From assembly GCF_003583405.1 (NCBI RefSeq), contig NZ_QXEC01000009.1, forward strand, positions 62,001-126,000: a DNA stretch of 64,000 nt, given 5' to 3'. This document shows, in pieces, positions 45,707-55,312 of this stretch. This DNA comes from Micromonospora radicis (GTDB lineage: Bacteria; Actinomycetota; Actinomycetes; Mycobacteriales; Micromonosporaceae). The first letter of the stretch is position 1. Each line of letters starts with the position of its first letter. The position numbers were made by a program, and so were the translations under genes. The notes under the pieces were generated by a model. The model was not told the origin of the DNA, did not search any database, and saw nothing but the letters and a program-made list of their open reading frames with translations.

Positions 45707-47325
45707 CCGGGTCGGGCCTGCTCCGCACGACCGGCCCGGGGCAGGTCGGCTACGCCCAGCTCTCGATGGTCGACCCGGCCGGCTGGCGGGCCACCGGGGT
45801 GGCCTGGGCGGGTCTGGTCGGGCTGGCCGAGCGGCGGTCCGCCGAGCTTGTGGCGGGTGCGGCGCAGCTGCGGTCGCACTGGTCGGGGCGGGCCGCCGCG
45901 ACAGCCGAGGTGCGGCTGTCCGAGCTGCGGGGCGAGCTGGTCACGCTCGCCCCGGCCGCGATCGAGGTCGACCAGGTCCTGGCGGAGTTCGCCGCCCGGG
46001 TGGCGGCGGCCCGGGCGCGGCTGGCGGCGGCGGTGGAGCTGGCCGCCACCACCGGGGTGCTGATCGATCGCCGGGGGCGGACCAGCCCCGATCCGGTCCG
46101 GTTGCCGGCGGGCCGGGCCGATCAGGCGGTGGCGGCGGTGGCGGCTGGCGTCCGGGACGCGCTCGACCTGGCCGCGGCGGCCGACCGGGAGGCCGCGGGG
46201 CGGCTCGACCGGTTGTCGGCGGCCGCCGAGTCCGGCTGGGCCACCCGACCCCCGCCGGGTCGGCCCGCCGCGCACACCGACCCCGCGCTGGTCGGCCTCT
46301 GGTGGCGCGGGCTCACCCCGACCGAGCGACGCTGGTTGGTGGCGTACGAGCCGGAGTTGGTCGCCCGGCTGGACGGGATCCCGGTCGCCGACCGTGACCA
46401 GGCCAACCGGCTGCTGCTCGGTGAGCGGCGGGCGGAGCTGCGGGAACGCTGGGGGCAGCTGCTGGGCCGGGTGCCGCGCGGGCCGGCCGAGCTGGCCGGG
46501 TTGCGGGCCGTCGACGCCGCGTTGACCGGACTGGATGCGCTCGCGGCCCGGCTGGCGTCGGCCGAGTGGCCCCGTGCGTACCTGCTCGGGCTGGACGTGG
46601 CCGGCGAGGGGCGGGCGGTGGTGGCGCTGGGCAACCCGGATCGCGCCGCCGGCACTGTGACGTACGTGCCGGGGATGACCGCCGGCCTCGACGGCGCCAC
46701 CGACGAGTTGGGGCGGGCCGCCCGGGTGTTGTCCCGCTGCGCCGAACTGGCGCCGGGGCAGGAGACGGCCGCGGTGCTCTGGCTGGACTACGACGCCCCG
46801 GACTTCCTCCACGAGGCGGCGCGGGACGGGCAGGCCCGCGCGGCCGGCGAGCCGCTGCACCGGTTCCAGGAGGGGTTGCGGGCCACCCACGACGGGCCGC
46901 CGGCCCGGCAGACCGTGCTCGGGCACAGCTACGGGTCGCTGGTGGTGGGCGCCGCGGCCCGGGATCACGGCCTCGCCGCGGACGCGCTGGTCTTCGTCGG
47001 TTCGCCCGGTGTCGGGGTGGCCCACGCCAGTGAGTTGGGCGTGCCGCCCGAGCAGGTCTGGGCCAGCACCGCACCGGACGACGTGATCCGGCTGACCCGC
47101 CCGCCGGGCGAGTTGGCCCGGCAGGCGGTGCTCGGCGCGTCCCCGCTCGTCACGGTCGGGGAGCTGCTGGCCGGAGACCGCGACGAACGCTGGTTCGGGC
47201 GGGATCCGACCGCGTCGGCCTTCGGTGGCCGGACGTTCCCCAGTGGCCGGTACGGCCACACCGGCTACTGGGATCCGGCCAACCCGGCGTTGGACGGGAT
47301 GGCCCGTGTCGTCCTCGGGCGGTGA
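45703..47325 (+). CDS. DUF1023 alpha/beta hydrolase with N-terminal helical domain
   Basis: A 540-residue protein. The N-terminal roughly 240 residues are helical, Ala-rich and include LRSHWSGRAAATAE, a WxG-containing turn like that of WXG100/PPE-type secreted proteins. The C-terminal domain (about 290-540) is DUF1023: FLHEAARDGQARAAGEPL, the nucleophile elbow VLGHSYGSLVVG, and a late His in RYGHTGYWDP. The pairing with a WXG100/EspC-like gene by a GTGA overlap fits a type VII secreted hydrolase; the polymer or lipid it acts on is unknown. It is convergent with glmS with 13 bases between stop codons. Confidence 0.85.
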   Translation: MTGSGLLRTTGPGQVGYAQLSMVDPAGWRATGVAWAGLVGLAERRSAELVAGAAQLRSHWSGRAAATAEVRLSELRGELVTLAPAAIEVDQVLAEFAARVAAARARLAAAVELAATTGVLIDRRGRTSPDPVRLPAGRADQAVAAVAAGVRDALDLAAAADREAAGRLDRLSAAAESGWATRPPPGRPAAHTDPALVGLWWRGLTPTERRWLVAYEPELVARLDGIPVADRDQANRLLLGERRAELRERWGQLLGRVPRGPAELAGLRAVDAALTGLDALAARLASAEWPRAYLLGLDVAGEGRAVVALGNPDRAAGTVTYVPGMTAGLDGATDELGRAARVLSRCAELAPGQETAAVLWLDYDAPDFLHEAARDGQARAAGEPLHRFQEGLRATHDGPPARQTVLGHSYGSLVVGAAARDHGLAADALVFVGSPGVGVAHASELGVPPEQVWASTAPDDVIRLTRPPGELARQAVLGASPLVTVGELLAGDRDERWFGRDPTASAFGGRTFPSGRYGHTGYWDPANPALDGMARVVLGR

Positions 47326-47338
47326 CTGGTCCGGTCGG

Positions 47339-49252
47339 CTACTCGACCGTGACGGACTTGGCGAGGTTGCGGGGCTGGTCCACGTCGTGTCCCCGGGCGG
47401 CGGCGATCTCGGCGGCGAAGATCTGCAACGGCACGGTGGTCACCAGCGGCGCGAGCAGCGTCGGGGTCCGCGGCACGTAGATCAGGTGGTCGGCGTACCG
47501 GACCACCGCCTCGTCGCCCTCCTCCGCGATCACGATGGTGCGGGCGCCCCGGGCGCGTACCTCCTGGATGTTGGAGACGACCTTGTCGTGCAGCAGGCCG
47601 CGGCCCACCGGCGAGGGCACCACGCAGATCACCGGGGTGCCCTGGTCGATCAGGGCGATCGGGCCGTGCTTCAGCTCGCCCGCGGCGAAGCCCTCGGCGT
47701 GCATGTACGCCAGTTCCTTGAGCTTCAACGCCCCTTCCAGGGCCACCGGGTAACCGACGTGCCGGCCGATGAACAGCACCGTCGGTTCGGCGCGCAGCGC
47801 GCGGGCCAGCTCACGGACCGGCTCGATCCGGCCGAGCAGCTCCCGCAGCTTGTCCGGCACCTGGTGCAGCTGCTCGACCACGGCGGCCACCTCGTCGGCG
47901 AACTTGATGCCGCGGACCTGGGCCAGGTGCAGGCCGATCAGGTAGCAGGCGACCAGCTGGGTGAGGAACGCCTTGGTGGAGGCGACGGCGATCTCCGGCC
48001 CGCCGTGGGTGTAGAGCACCGCGTCGGACTCGCGCGGGATGGTGGAGCCGTTGGTGTTGCAGATCGCCAGCACCCGGGCCTTCTGCTCCTTGGCGTGCCG
48101 CAACGCCATCAGGGTGTCCATCGTCTCGCCGGACTGCGAGATGACCACGATCAGGGTGGACCGGTCCAGCACCGGGTCGCGGTAGCGGAACTCGCTGGCC
48201 AGCTCCACCTCGCAGGGGATCCGGGTCCAGTGCTCGATGGCGTACTTGGCGACCATGCCGGAGTGGTACGCGGTGCCGCAGGCGACGATGAAGATCTTGT
48301 CGACGTCGCGCAGGTCCTGGTCGCTGAGCCGGACCTCGTCGAGCATGATCTCGCCGCTCTCGGTGAGCCGGCCCAGCAGGGTGTCCGCGACGGCCTGCGG
48401 CTGCTCCTCGATCTCCTTGAGCATGAACCAGTCGTAGCCACCCTTCTCGGCGGCCGAGGAGTCCCAGTCGATGTGGAAGTCCTTGCCGCTGGCGGGTTGG
48501 CCGGCGAAGTCGGTGATCTCGATGGTGTCGGCGGTGATCAGGACGATCTGGTCCTGGCCCAGCTCGACCGCCTCGCGGGTGTGCTCGATGAACGCGGCGA
48601 CGTCGCTGGCCAGGTAGTTCTCCCCGACACCCCGGCCGACCACGAGCGGCGAGTTGCGGCGGGCACCGACCACCGCGCCGGGCACCGCGGCGTCCACCGC
48701 GAGCAGCGTGAAGGCGCCCTCCAGCTGCTGGCAGACCACCCGCATGCCGGCGGCGAGCAGCTGCGGCCCGTCCGGCTGGCCGGCGGCGCGCAGCTCGGCC
48801 AGCGCCTTGGCCAGCAGGTGCGCGGCGCACTCGGTGTCGGTGTCGCTGCTGAACTGGACGCCGTCGTCCTCCAGCTCGGCGCGGAGCCGGGCGAAGTTCT
48901 CGATGATGCCGTTGTGGATCACCGCGACCCGCCCGTCCGGGGACAGGTGCGGGTGGGCGTTGCGGTCGGTGGGACCGCCGTGGGTGGCCCACCGGGTGTG
49001 GCCGATGCCGGTGGTGCCGTCGCCGATGCCGATCGGGCTGGCGCCGCAGCCGCTCGGATCCTCGGCGGCCCGCTCGGAGAGCACCTTCTCCAGGTTGGCC
49101 AGCTTGCCGGCCTTCTTCTCGGTCAGCAGCTGCCCGTCGCAGGCGACGGCGACGCCGGCCGAGTCGTAGCCGCGGTACTCCAGCCGGCGCAGGCCGTCGA
49201 GCACGATGCCGAGCGCCGGTCGGCCACCGGCGTAACCCACGATTCCACACAT
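47339..49252 (-). CDS. glmS: Glutamine-fructose-6-phosphate aminotransferase
   Basis: GlmS makes glucosamine-6-phosphate from fructose-6-phosphate and glutamine, the first step to UDP-GlcNAc. It has 637 residues. The N-terminal nucleophile is Cys2 in MCGIVGYAGGRPA, with RRLEYRGYDSAGVAV and TRWATHGGPTDRNAHPH following. Two SIS sugar-isomerase domains follow (IACGTAYHSGMVAKY; ISQSGETMDTL; HVGYPVALEGALKLKELAYM), and the end is KSVTVE as in the family. The next enzyme of the pathway, glmM, is 10 kb further on. Confidence 0.97.
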   Translation of the reverse strand: MCGIVGYAGGRPALGIVLDGLRRLEYRGYDSAGVAVACDGQLLTEKKAGKLANLEKVLSERAAEDPSGCGASPIGIGDGTTGIGHTRWATHGGPTDRNAHPHLSPDGRVAVIHNGIIENFARLRAELEDDGVQFSSDTDTECAAHLLAKALAELRAAGQPDGPQLLAAGMRVVCQQLEGAFTLLAVDAAVPGAVVGARRNSPLVVGRGVGENYLASDVAAFIEHTREAVELGQDQIVLITADTIEITDFAGQPASGKDFHIDWDSSAAEKGGYDWFMLKEIEEQPQAVADTLLGRLTESGEIMLDEVRLSDQDLRDVDKIFIVACGTAYHSGMVAKYAIEHWTRIPCEVELASEFRYRDPVLDRSTLIVVISQSGETMDTLMALRHAKEQKARVLAICNTNGSTIPRESDAVLYTHGGPEIAVASTKAFLTQLVACYLIGLHLAQVRGIKFADEVAAVVEQLHQVPDKLRELLGRIEPVRELARALRAEPTVLFIGRHVGYPVALEGALKLKELAYMHAEGFAAGELKHGPIALIDQGTPVICVVPSPVGRGLLHDKVVSNIQEVRARGARTIVIAEEGDEAVVRYADHLIYVPRTPTLLAPLVTTVPLQIFAAEIAAARGHDVDQPRNLAKSVTVE

Positions 49253-49408
49253 GGTTGGCAGCCTAACCAGTTCCGCTCAACTTGTCTGCGCGAAAGTCGG
49301 GTAAACAATCACTGAACTTGAGCGATTCGGCGCTCCCGGTGATCCGGTTCACAAGGCACGCAGCCGGGGTCGGGTGCGCCGAACGCTCGCACCCGTACCC
49401 TGACGGGC

Positions 49409-50602
49409 GTGACGAGCACCGAGGTCGACCCGCTGGTGAGCCGGATGCGCCCGTTCGGGACGACGATCTTCGCCGAGATGTCCGCCCTGGCCGTGCGTAC
49501 CGGCGCGGTCAACCTCGGGCAGGGCTTCCCGGACACCGACGGGCCACCGGAGATGCTCGCCGCCGCGGCCGAGGCGCTGGGATCCGGGCGCAACCAGTAC
49601 CCGCCCGGCCCCGGGATCCCCGAGCTGCGCACGGCCGTCGCCGAACACCAGCGCCGCTTCTGGGGACTGGACTACGACCCGGACGGCGAGGTGGTGATCA
49701 CCGCCGGGGCGACCGAGGCGGTCGCCGCCGCGATCCTCGCCCTCTGCGAGCCCGGCGACGAGGTGGTCTGCTTCGAGCCGTACTACGACTCGTACGCGGC
49801 CTCGATCGCCCTGGCCGGCGCGGTCCGGCGACCGGTCACGCTCCGCCCCGACCCCGACGGGCGGTACGCCTTCGACCCGGCCGCGCTGCGCGCCGCGTTC
49901 GGCCCGCGTACCCGGCTGGTGCTACTGAACTCCCCGCACAACCCGACCGGCAAGGTGTTCACCCCGGCCGAGCTGGCGCTGGTCGCGCAGCTGTGCCAGG
50001 AACACGACGCGTACGCGGTCACCGACGAGGTGTACGAACACCTGGTCTTCACCGACGCGACCGGCGGCCACCTGCCGCTGGCCACGCTGCCCGGCATGCG
50101 GGCGCGGACCCTGCGGATCTCCTCGGCCGGCAAGACCTTCTCCTGCACGGGTTGGAAGGTGGGCTGGGCGAGCGGCCCGGCCGCGCTGGTGTCGGCGGTG
50201 CTGCGGGTCAAGCAGTTCCTCACCTTCGTCAACGCGGCACCCCTGCAACCCGCGGTCGCGGTGGCACTGGCCCTGCCCGACGCCTACTTCACCGAGTTCC
50301 GCGACGGCCTGCAGGCCCGCCGGGACCAGCTCGTCGGCGGGCTCACCGACGCCGGTTTCCAGGTGCTCACCCCGGAGGGGACGTACTTCGTCACCGCCGA
50401 CGTGAGCGCGCTCGGCGGCACCGACGGCGTCGAGTTCTGCCGTACGCTGCCCGAACGCTGCGGGGTGGTGGCCGTACCCACCCAGGTCTTCTACGACGAT
50501 CCCGAGGCCGGTCGGCGGCTGGTCCGGTTCGCCTTCTGCAAACGCCCCGAGGTGCTCACCGAGGCGGCATCCCGGCTGCGGGCCGCGAGGTGGGACCGAT
50601 GA
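49409..50602 (+). CDS. PLP-dependent aminotransferase (class I/II)
   Basis: A 397-residue fold-type I aminotransferase of the YbdL/kynurenine-aminotransferase-like group. PLP-site motifs: NLGQGFPDTDGPPEM near the start, TAGATEAVAAAIL, LLNSPHNPTGKVFTPAEL, VTDEVYEHLVF and the PLP lysine in ISSAGKTFSCTGWKVGW; the C-terminal VRFAFCK holds the carboxylate-binding Arg. GTG start. Its exact amino acid donor is unknown (methionine and kynurenine are possible for this group). Overlaps the next gene by four bases (ATGA). Confidence 0.9.
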   Translation: MTSTEVDPLVSRMRPFGTTIFAEMSALAVRTGAVNLGQGFPDTDGPPEMLAAAAEALGSGRNQYPPGPGIPELRTAVAEHQRRFWGLDYDPDGEVVITAGATEAVAAAILALCEPGDEVVCFEPYYDSYAASIALAGAVRRPVTLRPDPDGRYAFDPAALRAAFGPRTRLVLLNSPHNPTGKVFTPAELALVAQLCQEHDAYAVTDEVYEHLVFTDATGGHLPLATLPGMRARTLRISSAGKTFSCTGWKVGWASGPAALVSAVLRVKQFLTFVNAAPLQPAVAVALALPDAYFTEFRDGLQARRDQLVGGLTDAGFQVLTPEGTYFVTADVSALGGTDGVEFCRTLPERCGVVAVPTQVFYDDPEAGRRLVRFAFCKRPEVLTEAASRLRAARWDR

Positions 50603-51708
50603 ACGACGAGTACGCCGAGCGCGTCCGCCGGCTGACCGCGCTGCGCCACAGCGACACGGTGCTCTCCGGCGTCCGGCCGCTCTCGGCCGCCGCCCAGCTC
50701 GACCGGATCCGGGCGCTCGCCGGGGACGACCTGGCGCCCGACTTCTACGGCGAGGGCGGGGCGGTGGCCGCGCTCGAACAGCGGGTCGCCGAGCTGCTCG
50801 ACGTCGAGGAGGCGGTCTTCTTCCCCACCGGGACGATGGCCCAGCAGGTCGCCATGCGGTACGGCGCGGAACTGACCGGCCGCACCGGCGTCGGCCTGCA
50901 TCCGCTGAGCCACCCGCTGCTGCACGAGCGGGACGCGTACGCCCTGCTCGCTGGCGTGCGGGCGGTCCGGACCACGACCGCGCCGCGCAACCCGACCGCC
51001 GACGAGATCGCCGCCCTCGACGAGCCGATCGGTACGCTGCTGCTCGAACTGCCGCTGCGCGACGCCGGCTTCGTCCTGCCGAGCTGGGACGACCTGGTCG
51101 CCACGGTCGGGGCCGCCCGCGAGGGGGGTGCCCGGGTGCACCTGGACGGTGCCCGGCTCTGGGAGTCCACCGTCCACCTGCGGCACTCGGCGGCCGAGAT
51201 CGCCGCCCTCGCCGACAGCGTCTACGTCTCGTTCTACAAGTCCCTCGGCGGCATCTCCGGGGCCGCCCTGGCCGGCGACGCCACCCTGGCCCGGTACGCC
51301 CGCGCCTGGCGGCACCGGTACGGCGGCACCCTGTTCCAGCAGTGGCCGACGGCGCTCGCCGCGCTGCACGGGCTGGAGTACGAGCTGCCCCGGCTGCCCG
51401 GTTACGTCGCCCACGCGCGGGTGGTCGCCGAGGCGCTGGCCGCCCTGCCCGGCGCGCGGGTGCATCCGGCCCCGCCGCACACCCACCAGTTCCGGCTCTG
51501 GCTGCCGCACCCGGCGGACGCGCTCAACGACGCCAACCTCGCCCTCGCCGAGGAGGAGAAGGCGTGGTTCGCCGGCGGCTGGCAGGCCACCGAGCTGCCC
51601 GGCCTGGCGATGGCCGAGGTGACGGTGGCCGGGCCGGCCCTGGAGCTGGACGCCGACCGGGTGACGGAGCTGGGGAACCGATTTCTGCGCCGGATCCCGG
51701 CGGCCTGA
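50599..51708 (+). CDS. Threonine aldolase / beta-eliminating lyase family PLP enzyme
   Basis: A 369-residue fold-type I PLP enzyme. The PLP lysine is in VSFYKSLGGISGAAL, and VFFPTGTMAQQVAM, VHLDGARLWE (the cofactor-binding Asp), and the final helix are those of the threonine aldolase family, which cleaves threonine into glycine and acetaldehyde. It is translationally coupled to the aminotransferase, which suggests that the two act on connected amino acids, though the pathway is not evident. Confidence 0.9.
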   Translation: MNDEYAERVRRLTALRHSDTVLSGVRPLSAAAQLDRIRALAGDDLAPDFYGEGGAVAALEQRVAELLDVEEAVFFPTGTMAQQVAMRYGAELTGRTGVGLHPLSHPLLHERDAYALLAGVRAVRTTTAPRNPTADEIAALDEPIGTLLLELPLRDAGFVLPSWDDLVATVGAAREGGARVHLDGARLWESTVHLRHSAAEIAALADSVYVSFYKSLGGISGAALAGDATLARYARAWRHRYGGTLFQQWPTALAALHGLEYELPRLPGYVAHARVVAEALAALPGARVHPAPPHTHQFRLWLPHPADALNDANLALAEEEKAWFAGGWQATELPGLAMAEVTVAGPALELDADRVTELGNRFLRRIPAA

Positions 51709-51736
51709 CCGGAGCTAGCGTCGACCGACCGGGCCT

Positions 51737-51753
51737 TGCATTGCCGCAATGCA
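51737..51753. promoter_or_regulatory. PadR-type operator candidate upstream of permease 1
   Basis: TGCATTG, three bases (CCG), CAATGCA: a perfect 7-bp palindrome. The same pattern, with one change, lies upstream of permease 2 and of the divergent padR gene. Confidence 0.75.
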
Positions 51754-51790
51754 TACCCCAGAGTGTGGACAGCACACGGGGAGGCGCGAC

Positions 51791-54608
51791 ATGTTCCGGT
51801 TCATTCGAGGGCAGCTACGCGGCCGTGCGGGGCGGTCGGTGGCGCTGCTGGCCGGCATGCTGGTGGCCACCACCGGCTTCGTCGTCCTGACCGGCGCCAC
51901 CACCACCTCACGGCTGGAGGTGGTGGGCTCGGTCGAGGAGAGCACTCGCGCCGCGTACGACATCCTGGTCCGCCCGCAGGGCAGCCGCACGCCGCTGGAA
52001 GCCGAACGCGGCGTGGTGCGGCCCAACTATCTCTCCGGGCTCTTCGGCGGCATCACCAACGAGCATTACGAGCAGATCGGGTCGGTTTCCGGAGTGGAGA
52101 TCGCCGCGCCGATCGCCATGCTCGGCTACTCGCTCCACTCGCTGCGAGTCCGATTCGACCTCACCGACGCTGTCGACCGAACGCTGGAACGGCAGGTGAT
52201 CCGGGTCGATCCGACCTTCCTCGCCGAGCGCGGGCTCAGCACCACGAAGGCGACCCCCCATTTCGTGTACGTCACCGCCCGTCCGCTGATCTATCCCGTC
52301 GACATCACCGCCGGAGATGCCGAGATCGAATACAGCGATGGCCGGCACTACCCGCGGAAACCCTGCGGGGACGAGGGTGCAACGCCGCGCGAGGTGCTGC
52401 CCGGCGGCCGCAGCGAGCCGGTCTGCGATGTGCTGCGCCACGACGACACCGGTGGGTCGACGATGTCCGACGCGGATTCCGGTTCACTGTTGGCGTACCG
52501 GCTGCTGCCCGACGGGCGGTTCGAGGGGCCGCCACGATGGGTTCCGGCCGGTGAGCCGAGCGCCGGCGATCGGGCCGTCGATCGGCTGACCCTCGACATC
52601 TGGTGGAACGTGCCGTTCCTGCTCGCCGCCGTCGACCCGGCAGCCGAAGACCGCCTGGTCGGGCTCGACCGCGCCGTCATAGCCGGCCGGCCGCTGCGCG
52701 CCGACGACGCGCCCCTCGACGAACGGCTCGGAGCACTGACCCGGGAGTTCCCGGTCCTCGCCACCAGCCGGCCGTACGTCGACGGCCAGGTTCAGGCGAG
52801 CTACACCCGGTTACTCCCGCCCCGCGTGGCCGGACTGCAAGCGGAGGCACTGGCCCGCGCCCTCACCGCGGCACCCGGCAGCCGGGTCGGAGACGCGGAA
52901 CAGGAGATCACCGCCGGCTATCAGGACCAGATGACCGAGGGGATGCAACGCCCCGGGCCGTGCTGCTTCGGCCTGCTCGAGAGCGTCGTCCAGGCCGGCC
53001 CGACCGAGTACGCCGGGCAGCCGGACGCCGCGTTGCAGCCCCGAACCTTCCCGGCGGTGCCAGAGGTCTACGGCGCGACGCGGTCGGCCAGCCTCCCCCG
53101 CCGATGACGTGCCGTTCCGGCCACTGAGCCGCCTCGCCCTGCTCGAGACCAACGCCGCTCCGTTCCGCGGCTGGCGGCCGGTCGGCATCTTCGACCCGGA
53201 GCGACTCACCGACTTCAGCGAACTGTCGGAGGTGCCGCTGGAGACCTACGAGCCACCGGCCGTCGAAGGCGCCGACGACCGCAGCCGGCAGGCGCTCGGC
53301 AACCAGCCGCTCGAACCGAGCGGCAACCCGGGCGGCTACCGCTCCGCGCCCCCGCTGCTGCTGACCAACCTCGCCTCGGTCCCGAAGCTGTTCGAGCACG
53401 CATCGAGCCCACAGGCCGCCGCGCCGATCAGCGCGGTCCGGGTCCGGGTTGCCGGCGTGGACGGCTTCACCGAGGAGTCCGCCGAGCGGGTGCGGCTGGT
53501 CGCCGAGCGGATCGCCACCGCGACCGGCCTGGACGTCGACATCACCCTCGGCTCCTCCCCGGCCCCGTATCCGGTCGAGCTGGCCGGCGGCTCGTTCGGC
53601 CGGCCGGACCTGCGGCTGACCGAGGCATGGTCCTCGCTCGGCGTGGCCTCCGTGATCGCCCAGGCCGTGGACCGCAAGAGCGTCGCCCTCTTCCTGCTCG
53701 TGCTCGTGGTCTGCGCACTCTTCCTCGGCAACGCCGTGTCGGCCGCGGTCCGCGCCCGCGGACCGGAGTTGGCCGTGCTCGCCTGCCTGGGCTGGCCGGC
53801 CCGGCGGATCGGCGCGCTGATCCTCGGCGAGGTCGCCCTGCTCGGCCTCGCCGCCGGCCTGCTCTCCCTCGGGTTGGCGTTCCCGCTCGGCGCCGCGCTC
53901 GGCATCGACGTCGGCTGGCAGCGGGCCATCCTCGCCGTACCGGTGGCCTTGCTGCTCGCGCTGGCGGCGGGCGTCGCGCCCGCGCTGCGGGCCACGCGCG
54001 CCCACCCGGCCGCCGCGCTGCGCCCACCGGTCGCTGCCGCCCGCTGGGTACGACGGCCCCGCACCCTGTCCGGCCTGGCCCTGGCCAACCTGGTCCGCGC
54101 GCCCGGCCGCACCCTGCTCGGCGCCGCCGCCCTCGCCATCGGAGTTGCCGCACTCACCCTGGTCACCGCCGCCGCGTGGGCGTTCCAGGGCACTATCGTG
54201 GGCAGCCTGCTCGGCGACGCGGTGTCCCTGAGCGTCCGCAGCGCCGACGCCATGGCCGCCGTCGCCACGGTACTGCTCGGCGCCGCCGCCGTCGCCGACG
54301 TGCTCTACCTCAACATCCGGGACCGCTCCGCCGAACTGGCCACACTCCGCGCCACCGGCTGGACCGACGCCGCGCTCGGCCGCCTGATCGGCTACGAGGC
54401 GCTCTTCCTCGGCCTGCTCGGCGCACTCACCGGGGCGGCGCTCGGACTCGGCGGTGCAGCCTGGCTGGTGGGCGACCTGCCGGAGGCGCTGGTGCTGGTC
54501 GCCGCAACGGTGGCGGCAGCCGGGGTGCTCGTCACCTGCGCTGCGGCGCTGATCCCGGGCGCGCTGCTGCGCCGGCTGCCGACCGCACAACTGTTGGCCG
54601 AGGAGTGA
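51791..54608 (+). pseudogene. FtsX-type ABC permease 1, broken by a +1 frameshift
   Basis: Two consecutive reading frames together align with the intact paralogue at 55313. The first (438 residues, ATG with GGGGAGG) ends at TGA 53105-53107; the second frame carries on from about 53097 with PADDVPFRPLSRL and runs to 54608. The change lies in a run of five C at 53095-53099: one C too many is the simplest explanation. The 5' part has a membrane segment (about 15-37) and most of the external domain; the 3' part has the rest of that domain and two FtsX modules. As written, no full-length permease is made. A sequencing error cannot be excluded from the sequence alone. Confidence 0.85.
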
Positions 54609-54637
54609 CGGTAACGCTGAGCGGCGGGCCGGCGTTG

Positions 54638-55237
54638 TCAGCCGGCGGCGCGGGTCGTTCCGGTGCGGTCCGGTGAAGCCGTCGGCACGTCGGCGGCGAG
54701 AGTGGCGAGCACCTCGCCGCCGTCGGCCAGCAGCGCCGCCTCGGCGTCGTCGACGAAAGCGAGGTCCGCCTCGACGTGCCGGCTCGCCGCGGTGAGCAGC
54801 AGCCCGACCACCGGGTCGTCCGCCCTGCGTCGCAGCCCGTCGAGGTTACGCAACTCGCGCATGAGGTGACCGCGTTGATTGCCCAGCACCGCCCGTACGG
54901 TCTCCGGAGAACCGGATCGGGCGGCGGCGGTGACCTTGAGAAAGAAGTCGTCCCGGAAGCCGCTACTGCGCGGGCTCGGCTCGGCGAGCCAGCGCTCCAG
55001 CTCGGTGCGCCCGTCGGCGGTGATCTCGTAGACCACCCGGTCCGGCTTGACCGGCTGAGCCTGCCGCTCGGCGACCACCAGCCCGTCCCGGGAGAGCCGC
55101 TCCAGGATCTGGTAGAGATGCCCGATGTTCAGCGGCCCCCATTGCGGGCCGACCGCCGCTTCGAAGGCACCCTTCAACTCGTAGCCGTAGCTGGGGCCCC
55201 GGGCCAGCAGTGCCAGTACCGCGTGCTGGATCGCCAC
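54638..55237 (-). CDS. PadR-family transcriptional regulator
   Basis: A 199-residue regulator from the GTG starting AIQHAVLALLARGPSYGYEL, the PadR winged-helix start, with GGAGGAG upstream. The wing follows (NIGHLYQILERLSRDGLVV, then YEITADGRTELERWL), and the C-terminal coiled-coil dimerisation domain is helical. PadR proteins usually repress nearby efflux or membrane genes. It is divergent from permease 2 and convergent with permease 1; the palindrome TGCATTG-N3-CAATG(T/C)A lies in its own promoter region and before both permeases, so it may control all three. Confidence 0.9.
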   Translation of the reverse strand: MAIQHAVLALLARGPSYGYELKGAFEAAVGPQWGPLNIGHLYQILERLSRDGLVVAERQAQPVKPDRVVYEITADGRTELERWLAEPSPRSSGFRDDFFLKVTAAARSGSPETVRAVLGNQRGHLMRELRNLDGLRRRADDPVVGLLLTAASRHVEADLAFVDDAEAALLADGGEVLATLAADVPTASPDRTGTTRAAG

Positions 55238-55257
55238 CGTCTCCTCCAATCGGGTCT

Positions 55258-55274
55258 TGCATTGTGACAATGTA
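55258..55274. promoter_or_regulatory. PadR-type operator candidate upstream of padR and permease 2
   Basis: TGCATTG, three bases (TGA), CAATGTA: 6 of 7 arm positions paired. It lies between the divergent padR and permease 2 genes, 20 bases upstream of padR's start codon. It is the second copy of the site before permease 1; the downstream stretch (AGAGTGTGGA-CAGCACACGGGGAGG) is also nearly identical. Confidence 0.78.
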
Positions 55275-55312
55275 TCGCGCAGAGTGTGGAACAGCACACG
55301 GGGAGGCGCGAC

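Noticed and set aside
47225..49315. A 696-codon plus-strand frame opposite glmS
   Set aside because: Antisense of glmS, whose full set of motifs is on the other strand.
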